Part shown: positions 25,101-37,209 of the stretch, piece after piece
Position numbering within the stretch: the stretch's first letter is position 1
How the letters are laid out: every line of letters starts with the position of its first letter
NCBI RefSeq assembly: GCF_037975245.1
Contig: NC_092569.1
Coordinates: 16,290,001-16,354,000 of the forward strand
Source of the DNA: Apostichopus japonicus
Lineage: Eukaryota; Echinodermata; Holothuroidea; Aspidochirotida; Stichopodidae
DNA length: 64,000 nucleotides
Reading direction: 5' to 3'
Translations under genes and position numbers: made by a program
The notes under the pieces: model-generated
Seen by the model: the letters and a program-made list of their open reading frames with translations, nothing else
Database searches by the model: none
What the model was told of the DNA's origin: nothing

Positions 25101-26659
25101 GCTTATATAAAACACGTCTGAGTTTTCGCGACATTGAAGTAAGGAAGTAAGCAAATATGTTTCTTTCCCGTAGGAGAAAATAATAATATGGAACCATCAG
25201 CATTTTGAGATTAAATGAAATTTGTAGCTCGAAACTGAGAAAAGTACACATATTTTTTTCTGGACGCTGAGAAGTCTCAAGAAAAATAAAATAAAAAAAT
25301 ACGGATATGTTTTTGGTTAGTAAAACGGATAGACTGTAATGGTGCTTTGTTGAATGAACTACAGTTTAATAACATATTTTTGGATTTATGAAAATATTAC
25401 GAGTTGACTTTCAAACATGAAAAGGAGTTTTGAATGATCCTAGTACCTTTTTTGCAAATTTTTGGAAGCACAAGTTCAATGAATTGCCCACCTTAAACTT
25501 GAAATATATTTTACACTTGTCAGAACGCTTAGCGATTTATCGTAATATTCCTAACATAAAATTAATAGAGTAGGTATTCTCGCCTCTTTCCGTGCAGGGT
25601 TCTGGTTACTTAGCAACATTTTTTTATTATCACGTATCATATCTGCTTTCTGCGTTGGTAAATCAAGTGTAATGGCCCCTTCACTGTCTTCTTGACTTCT
25701 TAGTTTTAATTAAAGGAATAATCATTAGACATTTGAAATTATAGGATAATATTTCCTTGATGTAAAGAAAATAGTCGTTTGAATATTTCCAGCAGCTTAA
25801 GTTTTTTTTTATGATTTTTGAGTATTTATGATGTAAGTCATCTTTGCACCATTTTATCTAACTTACCTAATCCGTCAAATGAGGAAAATTGTTATCCTCA
25901 CCTAGTTCCTTTTTTGTTGTTTCAAGGCACTAAGTTATTATTGTACGTTAAGTAGTATATAGCAAGTCACCTTCCTTCATATCTACTCTTTTTTTTTTAA
26001 ATATTTGAATTGCAGAAAAGTGAATTTCGAGATTTGATTGTGCTGTAGCATTAAAGTACTGGCTTGGAACCTTACTACATTGGCTAAAAGGCATAATTTC
26101 AATTGATACTTTGTTAAGGAATCCAAAGTTAGTTCCTGACATATGATAATTATTTTAATTTATTTCCGTTGTCGATTGAGGTTTATTTGCTAAATTGAAG
26201 GTATAATTGCACCCGTTTGAGAGTCAAATCGTTGTGAATCTTAAATTGTTTATTAAAGTCATAAAGATCGAAATTCTTATCGTCGTTTACCCTTTTCCAA
26301 ATCAATCTCTATTTTATGATATTAAGTGAAATTTCAGATTTTGCTATTGCGTAAAGGAGAGAGTTCAATATGAGCACTCTAGAATATAATGTTATTACAT
26401 AGGTAGATCGAGTACAAAAGAACAAGATTGCAAAGATAGAAAATACATCATTTAAACACAAGATATGAGCATTGTAAAGAAAACTGGCACATTAATATTA
26501 AAAGTTCGAAAACTATTGAATTAGAAATCTCTTATCACACTTTAAAATACAAGTACAACTTGAAGTTGATAAAAGATAAACAAAACTTACGTTTTCTGCA
26601 TGAAAAGTTGGAAGTTGAGAGAAAAGTCCCAAAATACAAAATGTTAGGATGAACTGCAT
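19072..26659 (-). CDS. FReD gene 2: secreted fibrinogen-related protein, 5 exons, 273 aa
   Basis: Exons in transcript order are 26659-26591, 22462-22417, 21535-21363, 20716-20446 and 19334-19072 (69+46+173+271+263 nt), in phase throughout. The signal peptide ends FHAEN. The linker KVGGEHSG precedes RNKR|S, and the FReD starts PRDCKEVNDQ. Exon 4 differs slightly from its sisters (VFQHRV, ANGDRYF, KNRLVG). Exon 5 keeps the Ca-type NRDND, the sequon NQT and GAWW, but its loop is YGTHCYDSYYDC. The Cys usually found in the NCA motif is Leu, with Cys four residues later (NLAQYC), as in all genes here. Intron 1 contains a Penelope-like insertion, which should be spliced out. The promoter has lost the palindromic E-box. 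Role: likely a secreted recognition lectin; ligand unknown. Confidence 0.9.
19189..19224 (-). other. Hypervariable loop codons of gene 2 (YGTHCYDSYYDC)
   Basis: Twelve codons in the same slot as the gene 1 loop, built from TAT, TGT, GAT and related triplets but different at nearly every position. Confidence 0.75.
22812..22876 (-). repeat. Left inverted copy of the Penelope-like element 2 terminus
   Basis: About 65 bp that is the exact reverse complement of 24598-24662 at the other end of the element. It includes the hammerhead-like motif, here on the minus strand. Confidence 0.9.
22875..24296 (+). CDS. Penelope-like RT and GIY-YIG endonuclease, N-terminally truncated
   Basis: The frame is open for 473 codons without an in-frame start at its head; the first ATG (23025) is internal. 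It retains RT motif A (FDVTSLYTNIP, catalytic Asp at 22911-22913), TAMGTRMAPS, motif C YIDD (in WWRYIDDIFFIW), the block SSCHPRHC, FHPNLPP, PRNLRDLLVRA, a cysteine cluster (CDRTSRCIVC), and a complete GIY-YIG nuclease (VIYLISC ... QYVGET ... GHRSTV ... RERLWMQRL). The RT fingers and N-terminal domain are absent, so it is a dead-on-arrival copy, although the rest shows no frameshift. That suggests a recent insertion. Confidence 0.88.
   Translation, partial: NQIPSTAIIGTFDVTSLYTNIPHAEGIAATCAALSKKVHPCPPISDIKALMQQVLTKNNFTFMDKHYLQRHGTAMGTRMAPSYACLFMSSLEERMLSTAPCRPLIWWRYIDDIFFIWTSDEDSLLTFINHINSFHSTIKFTSDYSHQQVNFLDVTVRKEHGSLSTDLYTKPTDTHQYLHSSSCHPRHCKSGIAYSQALRLRRICSNNSSFIRHTDALEKHLIARGHSARRVREAIQRVRSLSRSSTLAVKDKKGRDCDNKLPLVVTFHPNLPPLQKITSNNHNILLTSDRLQRAVPEKPIIAYRRPRNLRDLLVRAAVPPLTSNPTPIQHGTFKCDRTSRCIVCSHHIVESNSITSHSMQLTHKTKGHITCTTTNVIYLISCRVCGIQYVGETKTTLKKRFYGHRSTVNTMKTETPVGEHFNLPNHTINDMSLQGIESLGSRPDLVRISRERLWMQRLRTIQPHGLNIQEGHD
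24602..24637 (+). ncRNA. Hammerhead-like ribozyme motif in Penelope-like element 2
   Basis: Stem I GCCT/AGGC flanks core CTGAAGA plus an extra A, stem II GATCC/GGATC, GAA, palindromic stem III ACGT and the cleavage-type C. Compared with element 1, all three helices keep pairing with different bases, which is covariation. The identical motif occurs inverted at the left terminus. Confidence 0.55.
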
Positions 26660-26820
26660 CTTGACGATTTTTTTCTGGTCTTAACGATCACAAATCTCAA
26701 GAAGGAATCAAGTAAACTTTCTGGCAGCGAACCAGTTCAACCACTTTCTAAGCATATCATGAAAAGCTTGACGTGGTTGTTAAAACGTATCACCGAAGAG
26801 TTGACTAACCATTTTACTAT
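26660..26820 (-). promoter_or_regulatory. Divergent promoter of FReD gene 2
   Basis: TGACGTGG is kept (26769-26776), but the adjacent palindrome has decayed to AAAACGTATC and the TATA-like ATAAAG reads AGAAAG. Similarity to the other upstream blocks ends at about 26820, so gene 2 has a truncated upstream region. Confidence 0.5.
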
Positions 26821-27088
26821 AAACTAAATTACAATGCGAATCAAACTGTAAAAAAGACTATGGGATCTGATAAGCATCTCCACAAGCACGTGAAGAAAAT
26901 AAAAATACTGAAAGTAACTTTTTTGCCAAAACAGAATTCGCACATGCGATGGTACTTTTCAAGTTTCAGCGTACGTTTATATTATATAATTTACCTAACT
27001 TAACACTAAATAGTAATAAAAACGCCCCGTGTCTCATAGCGCAATGCCGTCTGATATGTCTGATCATGGATTATAGGATTATTTTACA
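26821..27088. other. Short unique spacer upstream of gene 2
   Basis: AT-rich sequence not shared with other upstream regions here. No gene or element end is visible. Confidence 0.4.
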
Positions 27089-29560
27089 TGTTATATATGT
27101 ATACTACGTATGTCAGGTGCGCATGAAAGAAGCAGGCGCACTTTCGAATTCAAAATATAGGAAAACAAATTATTCAAGAACGACACATTTATCGTCAGTG
27201 TGTTAAACCTTTGTTTATTACTTTTATCACGAACATGCTGAGGCACCAACTTAATCTGAACTGTAACATTATACCGTTAATAGAGTCACCCACTTCGAAC
27301 ATTGTTTCTTTGCTTTTTCTTTGGTATATGAAAGAGGGCTCTCAAACATCTAGGTTTATAAATTAAAATGTCTCTACTACTTAGTCTAGCATGCAGACCA
27401 TTATGTCAGTTGCTCAGATGCAACATTAAACACAATAGAAAAACTAACTGTTACAATTTTAAGGGCTCCCATATATAGCTGGTTTACGGTGTATCTGGTT
27501 TTTTTGTATTTTGTGTGTGTCCAACAAATCATGTTGTATATCATTTACGGATACGCTGCTGTTTATATGAGGTAATAAAGAACATATGTTGGTTAAGTAC
27601 TTATAATTTATAAAATGATGCTGTAACAGTTACAATTTTCTATCAAAAGGCGCATTCCAAACAATCTACTATTCCTTTAAAGGCGAATATTTTGAAAACC
27701 GGCTAACTATGGAAACACCGGGAACACTCTTTTCTCCTGGTGAATAAGGTATTACGAATTAGATTCTGCCTAAAGCGATCCTTTAACGATAGTGAGATTG
27801 ACTTGAAGTATATTTTTTCTCGATTCTGCTTGCTTTATCAGTTAAAACTGGTAAAGGTGAGTACCTGTTAATCAGTTAAAACTGAATTGTGTTATAATTT
27901 ATTAACATGTCTTACATTTATGACTAGTTGCTAATGAGGACTTACAAACAGAAAATACTAAACACACAATCCTATGCATAAATATTAACTGGATAACCAG
28001 ACTACTTTAAAGGTTTTGCTAATAATTTCCTCCACATTTTAACAGTAAGTGGATGACACTTAAGTGCAAATCGCTCAAAATCTGCATGTTGAACCATCTT
28101 TAAAACGTCAGTTAGTAAGTTTTGCACAGTAGCATCTGCTGACAAGTCTAACATGTGTTACGGTGTTATAATATACTTCAGTTTATACTGAGTAATAGTT
28201 GCCTCTAATCAACAGTACAAACTGATCAAGAGTCCGTTGCCAAACTAAGACTACACTAGATCATCTGACTGTTTTGACCAAATAAAAGTTATTAGTTAAT
28301 AATAAGAGATTCCACTCAATGTTGGAAATTTAGCTGCCAAGACATTGTTTTTAAAGCTTACATTAATCACATGAAATGGTCTGCCGTAATGTCTACCGTA
28401 AAATTCGTCCACTGTGAGAATAGCTCATTTTTCTTTATGTGAAAGAGCATAATTAAAAATAGGGAGGATTGAAGGTGATATAAACCATTTTAGAAATTCT
28501 TGGTTAAGTGTTGATGATACTCCGAGCGAGCAGACGGAAGGGTTGGTCTCAGTTTGCTACAGTTGCTCCTCTTCTAGCTCATAATCTAAACGGTCATGAT
28601 ATGAAAATTTGCAAGTGCCATGGCAGACAAAGATGTCAGCTATCATGTGGTGGGTAGGATATGCCAGTTGAAATCTTCTATCTATCCTCTAGCAGGTCTT
28701 GAAAGTTCATTGGAGGGCGCTCTTCACAAACAGTACAAAACCTCAAGGCGATGCAAATGTAATTAAGAAAACGAAAGACTCTTCGATACTCATTTGAATC
28801 TCTGTAGATGAGCATTCAGTGCTTAAAATTGTGCAATTACTGTTTTTTGTATCAATGAGGTAAACATTACATTTTTATTAGCTTTTTGTGATGTTTAATT
28901 AGCAATTTCAAGAGTCGGTGCTCGGTGAAGGATCTTACACGTTGTTTTAAGGACAAGAAAGCAGATTTAAATAAGTATTCATCCTCTTTAGTGATATAAG
29001 TTGATTAATGAGATGTTTGCAACTCATGGTACATATTTTGAGTTCAGCATAGTCATAAAAGCATTATGCTTTCTTATTTAACTTTATATGTTGTTTCAAT
29101 TCAAACATAACAACATCCTCTTGTGTTTTTGTCTGTGATCATGGTACCAATATTATGTATCGGGACGAATTGAATACTTTAGAATAGAATATGTTAATAA
29201 GTTCACACGGTGATAGAACAATATCTTACTTTAAAAGATATTTTGGTGTATACGTTGTGGATTACGTTGAAAATTGGCGAGTACAGGAAAGAATGTTGGA
29301 CTGCCTTATCGAGTCGATTGAGTTTTAATGATAAATCGATGTCATCTATAGGACTACATGAGAAAGTAAGAAAATATTCCTGGCATGTACGGAACTGTAT
29401 TGCTTGTGAGTAATTGTGCACTATAACGTTAATTAGATCTATCGTAACATTCTATCGCTGACTCCAAAACAAGTAACTCGAATTTGTGCATGGCTACAGG
29501 ACGGGCCCCACACTTTTTTTCATTGTACTGAGTCGTGGTGGCTGGGGTGAAGGGGGGGGT
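27089..29560. repeat. Intergenic duplicated block V, right copy
   Basis: Sister of 1979-4130, with an extra segment at about 28430-29185. Part of that extra segment (around GGGCGCTCTTCAC and the following 150 bp) resembles the block at 56390-56930. No gene is recognised. Confidence 0.65.
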
Positions 29561-30480
29561 GAGACCAATAAGTGAAATTGCGCAGGGCTGCGGTCCGGTG
29601 AGAAATTTGGTAAAAAGAACGGTGCTTAGATTTAAAATGTTGCTTTCGAAACTTTTGAAACAACTGCCAATGTTGTACTGCAGATACATGTTAAACATAT
29701 ATGCACAATAGTAATTTGTGTAATATTCTCTCTGCCAAAGGCGGGGGATGAGGGCGGGGGGGGGGGGATCAAATAAACCACTAACATTGCCAACATCAGA
29801 AGAATTGTACTCCAATCGTCATGGGAGGCTTTGGTTTTTGTAAATTTCTTTAACTTGGTGAAATGCGATTATTTGCAATACTAGCCATCATAACTACAAT
29901 GCGAACATGTCACTTTTAAAAGCTCGAAATCTTGATGGATTCATTTGCAAGCGTCCTTTGGTAGTCGAAAGCAACAACCTGGCTTGGGATTGGAAACCCA
30001 GTTCAAAACTCATATCGATTCTTCAGCCTCCTCGCAAAAGTTACGGAGTCACTCTTTTGCTGTTGTAAGACTCAGTTATAGAAAGAAACTCATGTCTACT
30101 GCAAATATTATTGTTAACTCACATAATTTCCTCATTCACGTACCCGATTGCACTACAGCCTTGTAAATGTTTCAACAATACTTTTCCGAGGACGTGCTGT
30201 GTTTATACGCTTTTCTTCGAAAGTAGGTGGAAATTGGTTTAATTTTGCCTAAGTTAGTTTCCCCAAAGTTTCAATCATATGTATCGATTAATGCATTTTG
30301 ACGCTCCTATTAAATATTAACCCTGTCGGATGATTGTGGTCGTTAAGGCGATCATCATGCCTTAGCTGATTATGGTTTACTGCAAGATTACGTGTCGTGA
30401 TCTATGATGCCTATTATTTCTAATTATGCCTTTATTGTGCATGCATTCGAGTTTTAATATTATTTTTCTTGAACATTAGA
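29561..30480. other. Intergenic stretch without recognised genes
   Basis: Unique in this window apart from a G-rich tract near 29757-29768. Open frames are short and lack splice context. Confidence 0.45.
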
Positions 30481-30725
30481 TTTGAGAGGTTGAGGAGTGA
30501 AATATTGCTTCGAGGCAAAACCTGTAAAATGGAGTCATTGTGGATAAAGGTTTTTGGTTTTGTAGCTTCTATATTATGCGTTATTCTCGATTACTGTCGA
30601 TCTCATTTTGGTAAAGAAAACAATTCAATTTAAATAAAAAAACGCACGACAAAGCCACAATGGTTTCATAATGAAAAAAAAAACTTTAAGATGGACGAGT
30701 CTGGAAATAATTGTATTCATCTTCC

Positions 30726-30731
30726 TTTAAT
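30726..30731 (-). terminator. Possible poly(A) signal of FReD gene 3
   Basis: ATTAAA on the minus strand about 135 nt after the stop codon, in the same position as in gene 1. Confidence 0.4.
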
Positions 30732-30864
30732 ATTCATCATTCAATGTTATCAAAATTAAAAGGATTTGTTGTTACGTTAATAGTCGGATATTTCACAAGT
30801 CTAGCGTATATGACGATGATACAATGTTTAGTGATCATTCTAGTTGCTGTGAACGGTCGATGTA

Positions 30865-31644
30865 TTACACTGGACGTATCTTCATTTCAGCGTATTTTAT
30901 GTTGCTACTACTCCCTGGAAGATTATACCAGAAGATACTCTTGTAATAAGTACTGCCGGATGTGTACAATCCGTTCAGGCTAGAACAATAATAACAATAA
31001 CAATAACTACCGTACCACCACGCTCCGTGACAATACTGGGCCAAGTTATAACTAGAGTGACGATCATTGTCGCGATTGAACGTCGTAAATGTCTGGTTCC
31101 TGTGATACGCCATCCTGTCGTATGCTGCGAAAGGAAAACAAAAATACGAGATGAAGTAGATTATAATTTGTTTACACGTTTGACTTAAAAACTGGATGCA
31201 TTATTATGACTTTTTTTGGATACAATTGTTAGAGATAATGAACAAGCTATACAATATAATATGAAAGAATTCTTCTAAAACGATATGTTGATAGTAACAT
31301 TGTTGTTCTCCAAAAAGTACCTGTGGTAATCAGATGTGATATCACAGCTGTCATTAATGTCTGATTTTCAGTAAATCCCCATTCTTTGATCAACTTGTAT
31401 TGACTTTGCATACCCCCAAGGTAAGTTATATACGATAGGGTGAAAAATCAAGCAAAACTTGTTGGTATGTTTTGTTTAGTGTACAGTAAAACTATGACAT
31501 CACACTTGTTTCCATCAAATTCATTTACTATAACAAGTCCCTAACAATTTCAGCTATTAATATATTGATAACTGTTGATGTAATTACTGTTAAATTTAAT
31601 GACAAAGCTTTCAACCATATGTTTCTGTTGTCATCGGTAGTTTC

Positions 31645-31693
<49 letters not shown>

Positions 31694-34600
31694 CATAAAT
31701 ATATATATATATATATTGTACATATATATATGTACACGTTTTTCTTATTTTGTTTTGTTTTGTGTTTTTTTTTAAACTTTCTTAAAGGGCCTTATTGCTA
31801 TGACTATATGAGAGCAGGGTACGAAATAGGAGAGGGTCAGTGATGGGATGAAATTTATTTAAAACAAGACTCGCTGTCAAGTTTACTTTTTGTGAGTTCA
31901 TTTCTGGGGCCCATCGTGTCATATTTTGGAATAATATTCCACTTCCCTATATCTCTACTTCTACTGGTTGACACTCAGATTGTACAAAAAAGAAAAGAAA
32001 GAAAATCACACGGGAAATGAATTTGACGAAGAATATTCTAGTTTTATAATCATATCTTAGATCGATTTTTCAAGTAACTATAAATCTTGTCATCTGCCTA
32101 TGCAGAGTTAACTACCTTTTTGTTGGAACACATTCAGGAATAATAGTAGTAATACTGCATGTGGGTTGCACGTTGCCAAATGTCACAATTTTACCAATAT
32201 GCCAAGTGTTTATTACTTGTAATTGCGTATTGATCTATATGTATCGTATTTATAGAAACACTGCATTAACCATATATTATATACTGCTGATGTTTAACTT
32301 CTAAATGAGGGTTATGCCTCAGAACAGCAGGGAAATACAAAGAGCAAACACATGACATATTAGATATACGTACCCGTAGTGCTGGAGCTATCGTATTCTC
32401 CAAGGCCAACTAAACGATACTTAGTCTTTTCATCGCTGATCCTAAACAGGTCGTACTTCGCAAAATAGGGATCTCCATTCACGTTGTTTAAATCAATTCG
32501 AAGCATGTAATCCTTTTGGTTAGTTAAGAGTGATATTTTATCGTTGCCAAGCCAAAATTCCTTATTGAGGAAACCAAAGCCATCTCGGTAATCATCCCAG
32601 TCTCTGTAAAATTCTACGGAACCGTCGACCCGGCGTTGGAAGACCTGGTTTAGTTTCAAAACAAAAACATGTCATATTTGGTTTGAAAATAATGAACAAT
32701 TTGTACGATGTACCTTTGATGGGTATGTTGTATCATGGGTTAGTGTTTTATGTTTCGTCTTACGTCGAACAGATACGGTAGCCTGTGCACTAGTTAGATT
32801 CTTCTTATTTAATGGAATACATTGGTATCATATCATTTTTGCCCATATTGCGAACAGTAATATGGCTATAGCAACATTTTGAGGTACCGAAAAATTCTCT
32901 CGCTGAAAGAGAAAACAATCATACTTAGGAATATTAATGTTTACTCGGGAAGTTATGTTAAGCGTTAGTAGAAATACATATCTACTATGGTGAATTTGAC
33001 AATAAGTAACCTTTTTAAATCAAATTGAAAAGAAAATAATAAAGAATGCATGTCTTGTCGAACGAATCATCGACTGTAACACACATAATCTTTGTAAAGA
33101 ATTTTTTTTTTACTGAACCAATGAAATATAAAATATCAACATACTACATAAGCACGCTGAATAGAAATTAATTAAGGGTAATATGATGTTATGTTCTTAC
33201 CGTCCAACCTCCTCCGTCAATTGAGTTATTACAGTAAACTTGAAAAGGTTCATTGGCTCCATCTGGCTTAATTAGATAAACTCCAGATTCAGAGGGACTC
33301 CCTTCACATTGGTCGTAAACTTCTTGACAATCTCGAGGATATTCTGGCTCTTGGTAGAAAAAGTAGGAAGAGTCTGTAGAAATGAAAGAAAAACTTTTTA
33401 AGTGAACTACCGAACTCGATGTCCCGTTTACCTGACTCTCGATTAAGGTGAAAATTACGGTTTGCAGAAGAAAATGTTTGTCAAAATAGTAAACATAAAT
33501 TTTCTATACATTTCTCTGCTTGAAAGAACACCATGGAAGTACACATTGTAAAATGGTAAAAAGAAACAACAAATATACAGAATAATCTTAAATGAAGTAA
33601 CAGAATCATACAAAAATCCTGATCAGTTCTGGTAACTATTTCTGTTTAATTTAAAACGACAAATGTTGGCTTCCTTTTCACCGCCGCGACAAACCTTAAA
33701 AAAAATCATAATTGTTAGTACTTTTCAGCCAAAGATTAAAGCGTGTTGCTTTTCGATTATTGGATTTTTGTTTTATTTAACAATATTACAAAATCCAAAG
33801 TACGCATTTCTGTGAAGAAAGAATTAACGGTGGCAGGTCTTAGTTTTTATATAATTACCACATCAAGAAACTTAAGTATTAATGCATATTAACCACAAAC
33901 ATGTGGAGACTACTAAAGCAGAAATCACCATTATTGTCAATTAAGATCATTAATAAGACTGATTAATTACGTTTCTGTAATACTGATGATACTGATGATG
34001 ATATTTTTTACAACCGGAATTGAATATTAAGTGAGATGAATACTATATATATGTTTATATTTACCGATGGTAGTCTCTATAATAATAAGTTACTAAAGGC
34101 ATCAAGCGCAAATTGAAAATGTAAATTAACTTAAATTCGTATCGAAATTTTAAATGCAGTTAACTCATTTTAAAAATACCGATCGATTCTAGTAGCTTTG
34201 CTAGTTTAAGATTAATCGACAAATGTTGGTCTTCGTCGCGAGAAACGTCAAAAGGCTCTCAGTTTTTAATTATAAGTTGTTTCCAGCCAGCTTTAAAAGC
34301 AGGTTAAGTTTTGTTTTACAGTATTTTTGTGTAACCAAATTAAATAATCCACAATACATCTTTATGTGAAGAAAGTATTTAAAACATATTAACCAGTCGA
34401 TGATGATATAATGTAGTAGGTATTGGTGCATATTTATTTACCACATCACGAAACGGAAGTATTACAACATATAAAACAAATTTATGTAAAAAAAAGAAAC
34501 AGAAATCACAATAATTGTGTATCAAAAACAATGATTTAAATGACGAATTACGTCAGATGAATCATATATATCGATGGGTACCTCTCAATTGAAAAAATGA

Positions 34601-37078
34601 AAAAAATAAAAGAAAATTACATTCATACTTGTAATGTCCTTCTTTAGAATATGTATTTTGTTTTGTAAAAGATTCATGTTAAAGTTCCTTGACGAAAGAC
34701 ATTAATAAGAATGATAAATGTTTCTTACCTCCAGTGCTTCTTTTGTTCCTCCCAGAATTTTCCCGTTCAACATTCTAAAATGGAGATATAAAAATTGAAA
34801 TATATATTCAACAAAGTCACTAAAAGGACATTCCGATAGCGGGAGGGACTCGTTTGTAAAGGGTACTTACCGCCGAGATCAATTCAGTTCCAAAGCATTT
34901 TAAGTTGTTGCTAATCTTTGGTTAAAGTCCAATGAAGTGAAAACAGAGATCATCAACTATATCACCATTAGGTCATCTTAATCATTTCACTAATATAGAG
35001 GCATTTACTTTGACCTCACTCGTATGACACGGTTTCTGTAATATTCGTATTAAGATCTTTCTCTTTTACTCAGATATTAGCTTCTTTGTAGGAAACATTT
35101 CGGGAAATCAAGAGACACTATTCCAACTCAGTAAAATTATTCAGTTTATAACGTACATAGAACTTTCGTTAAGCCGTGACATATTTTAATGAAAACAAAA
35201 CGTGTTTCTATTCGATACTGTGTTGTTGTTGTGTTTACTTCTTGGCATGGATGTTTGAAGACAAACTTATTTTAAATTATTTTTGAAACTGTTAAGATGA
35301 CAGAATGACTGAAGAAACAAGTTACACACTCAACGCTATTGTTGTCCTGTTTCCCGCCCTTTTACTGAATAACCTAGATAAAACAATCATATGTGGCGCT
35401 TGAATGTTCGAAACATGAAGTGAGAAAGTAATTTGATTCGTTTTGGACGTCCACGATTTCATAAATATATCTCATATTAATGGTCATGTTGTGTTTGTGT
35501 AGTATAAGGGAAATACGACTATAGCAGTGTTAACTTGAATTTATATCGTTTAATATAAAATTAAGGATTGATGAAAATATTACGAATTGAGTTTCACTTT
35601 TTAATTATCCTAGTTAAAAAGAGTCGCTTTCGTATCTCTGAGCCATTTCGTGTTGTCATCTTGTTTATTTTTACCATTTTTTTCAGTATAGGCTGAATGA
35701 ATTGCCCAGCTTCAACTTGCAACATAATTTAGAATTTTTAGAAAGTTAAGTGATTTATGTTAAATAGAACAAAGTACGGTGGGTGCTCTCGCCGTTTCTT
35801 CCTTCGAGGTTCTTTTTGCTTAGTAAATTGTACCATTTTGACCTTTTGGCACATATTATGTTTGTGTTAATAATAATATATAAGACTTATTAAAACTCCC
35901 TCAAAAACTTATAGCACCGATACAAATTATTACAATACTAAATGCAATATGGAATGCATCATATTAATCAATGTTGTGTTTGAGAAATTGGAAAACTTCA
36001 ACGCACTGATCTAGACATCATTTTATCATCAAGTGTGATATTCGCTTTCTATATTGTTCAAAAATTGTAATGGATTCCCCACTGCCTTCTACATTTTTTC
36101 AAATGATTCCAAAGATAAATCCTTTTTGACTAGTTTATATAAATATAATTCCTTTACATAAACTAGCAGCGTACCTCCATTAGAATCTCTAATACAAATC
36201 CTAATCTAATCTAATATATCTGGAAATACATATTTATTTGAGAGATATTTTACAGGCCTTTATTACTACATACGATGCAACAATGTTATTTAGCCTTTAC
36301 CCTAATATGCTATTTTAAACAGTCTCATTCATAACAAATTGTTCAGTTTTCCTTTTGAAGTAATACGGCGTACCTTTGACGTTTATATTCAAAACTACAT
36401 AGATTTAGGCAATGAGTGATTCTTCTCATTTGTTTAAACTGTTCCTTCATGTATTTTTTAAATATATATTTGAATTGCCAAAAATGGATGTTCGAACTAT
36501 GTTTGTACTATAGTATTGTAGTACTTGCTTGGAAGCAAGTTAACGATAGCTAAAATGAAAATTCCAAGTTATTCTTTGTTAAGGAATCCACAGTTATATC
36601 CTTACCTATGAAAATCAATTTTTTATTTTATCGATAATTTTATAGTTTTATTTGCTATGTTGGACGATATAATTAAATACCCTTTTGAAACGTGTTCGTT
36701 TTCCACGATAAATCGGCAAGTCATTGTCAGTTTTAAATTGCTTATTGTATTCGTAAGAGTAAAAGGAATTCTTATCGTTGTTTTACGAAAATAACTGATA
36801 TTTGAAACCCTTTTCAAACCCATCCTTATTTATGATATCATTAAAAACAGACAAATACATCAATGGAACACCCACAATAAACTCAAACAGCATGGGAAAG
36901 ATAAACTGAAAATCATAATTAGTTTAGAAATTATTCAGTTAGAAAATCATTTATCACAATTAAATATTCAACTTCAACTTGAATTTGATAAAAGATAAAA
37001 GAAACTTACGTTTTCTGCCTGAAAAGTTGGAAGTTGAGAGAAGAGTCCAAAAACACAAAATGTTAGGATGAACTTCAT
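30865..37078 (-). CDS. FReD gene 3: secreted fibrinogen-related protein, 5 exons, 272 aa
   Basis: Exons in transcript order are 37078-37010, 34774-34729, 33373-33201, 32644-32374 and 31124-30865 (69+46+173+271+260 nt). This is the most compact gene and has no large insertion. The signal peptide starts MKFILTFCVFGLFSQLP and ends FQAEN. The linker NVERENSG precedes RNKR|S. The FReD is complete, with small changes (DCQEVYDQ, GSPSES). The Ca-type NRDND, sequon NQT, GAWW and EMKIRP are present. The loop is one codon shorter than in genes 1 and 2 (YGSYCYCYYCS, followed by SLNGLY). Intron 4 keeps the AT microsatellite that received insertions in gene 1, so this gene is the best model of the ancestral unit. 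Confidence 0.9.
30982..31014 (-). other. Hypervariable loop codons of gene 3 (YGSYCYCYYCS)
   Basis: Eleven codons, mostly alternating TAT and TGT, i.e. a TRT triplet run. The loop is one codon shorter than in genes 1 and 2, with no frame change. Confidence 0.75.
31648..31732. repeat. (AT)n microsatellite in gene 3 intron 4
   Basis: An interrupted AT/TA run of about 85 bp, at the position where gene 1 intron 4 has the Penelope-like element and solo LTR. Confidence 0.9.
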
Positions 37079-37209
37079 CGTGACGATTTTCTCTGGTCTT
37101 AACGATCACAAATCTCAAGAAGGAATGAAGTAAACTTTCTGGCAGTGAACCAGTTAAACCACTTTCTGAGCTTACCCTGCGTACTATGACGTGGTTGTTG
37201 ACACGTGTC
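37079..37209 (-). promoter_or_regulatory. Promoter/5'UTR of FReD gene 3
   Basis: TGACGTGG (37187-37194) and palindrome GACACGTGTC (37200-37209) are intact. The TATA-like hexamer is changed to AGAAAG, as in gene 2. Confidence 0.5.

Noticed and set aside
31528..31843. Frames rich in Tyr-Ile repeats
   Set aside because: They are translations of the AT microsatellite in gene 3 intron 4.
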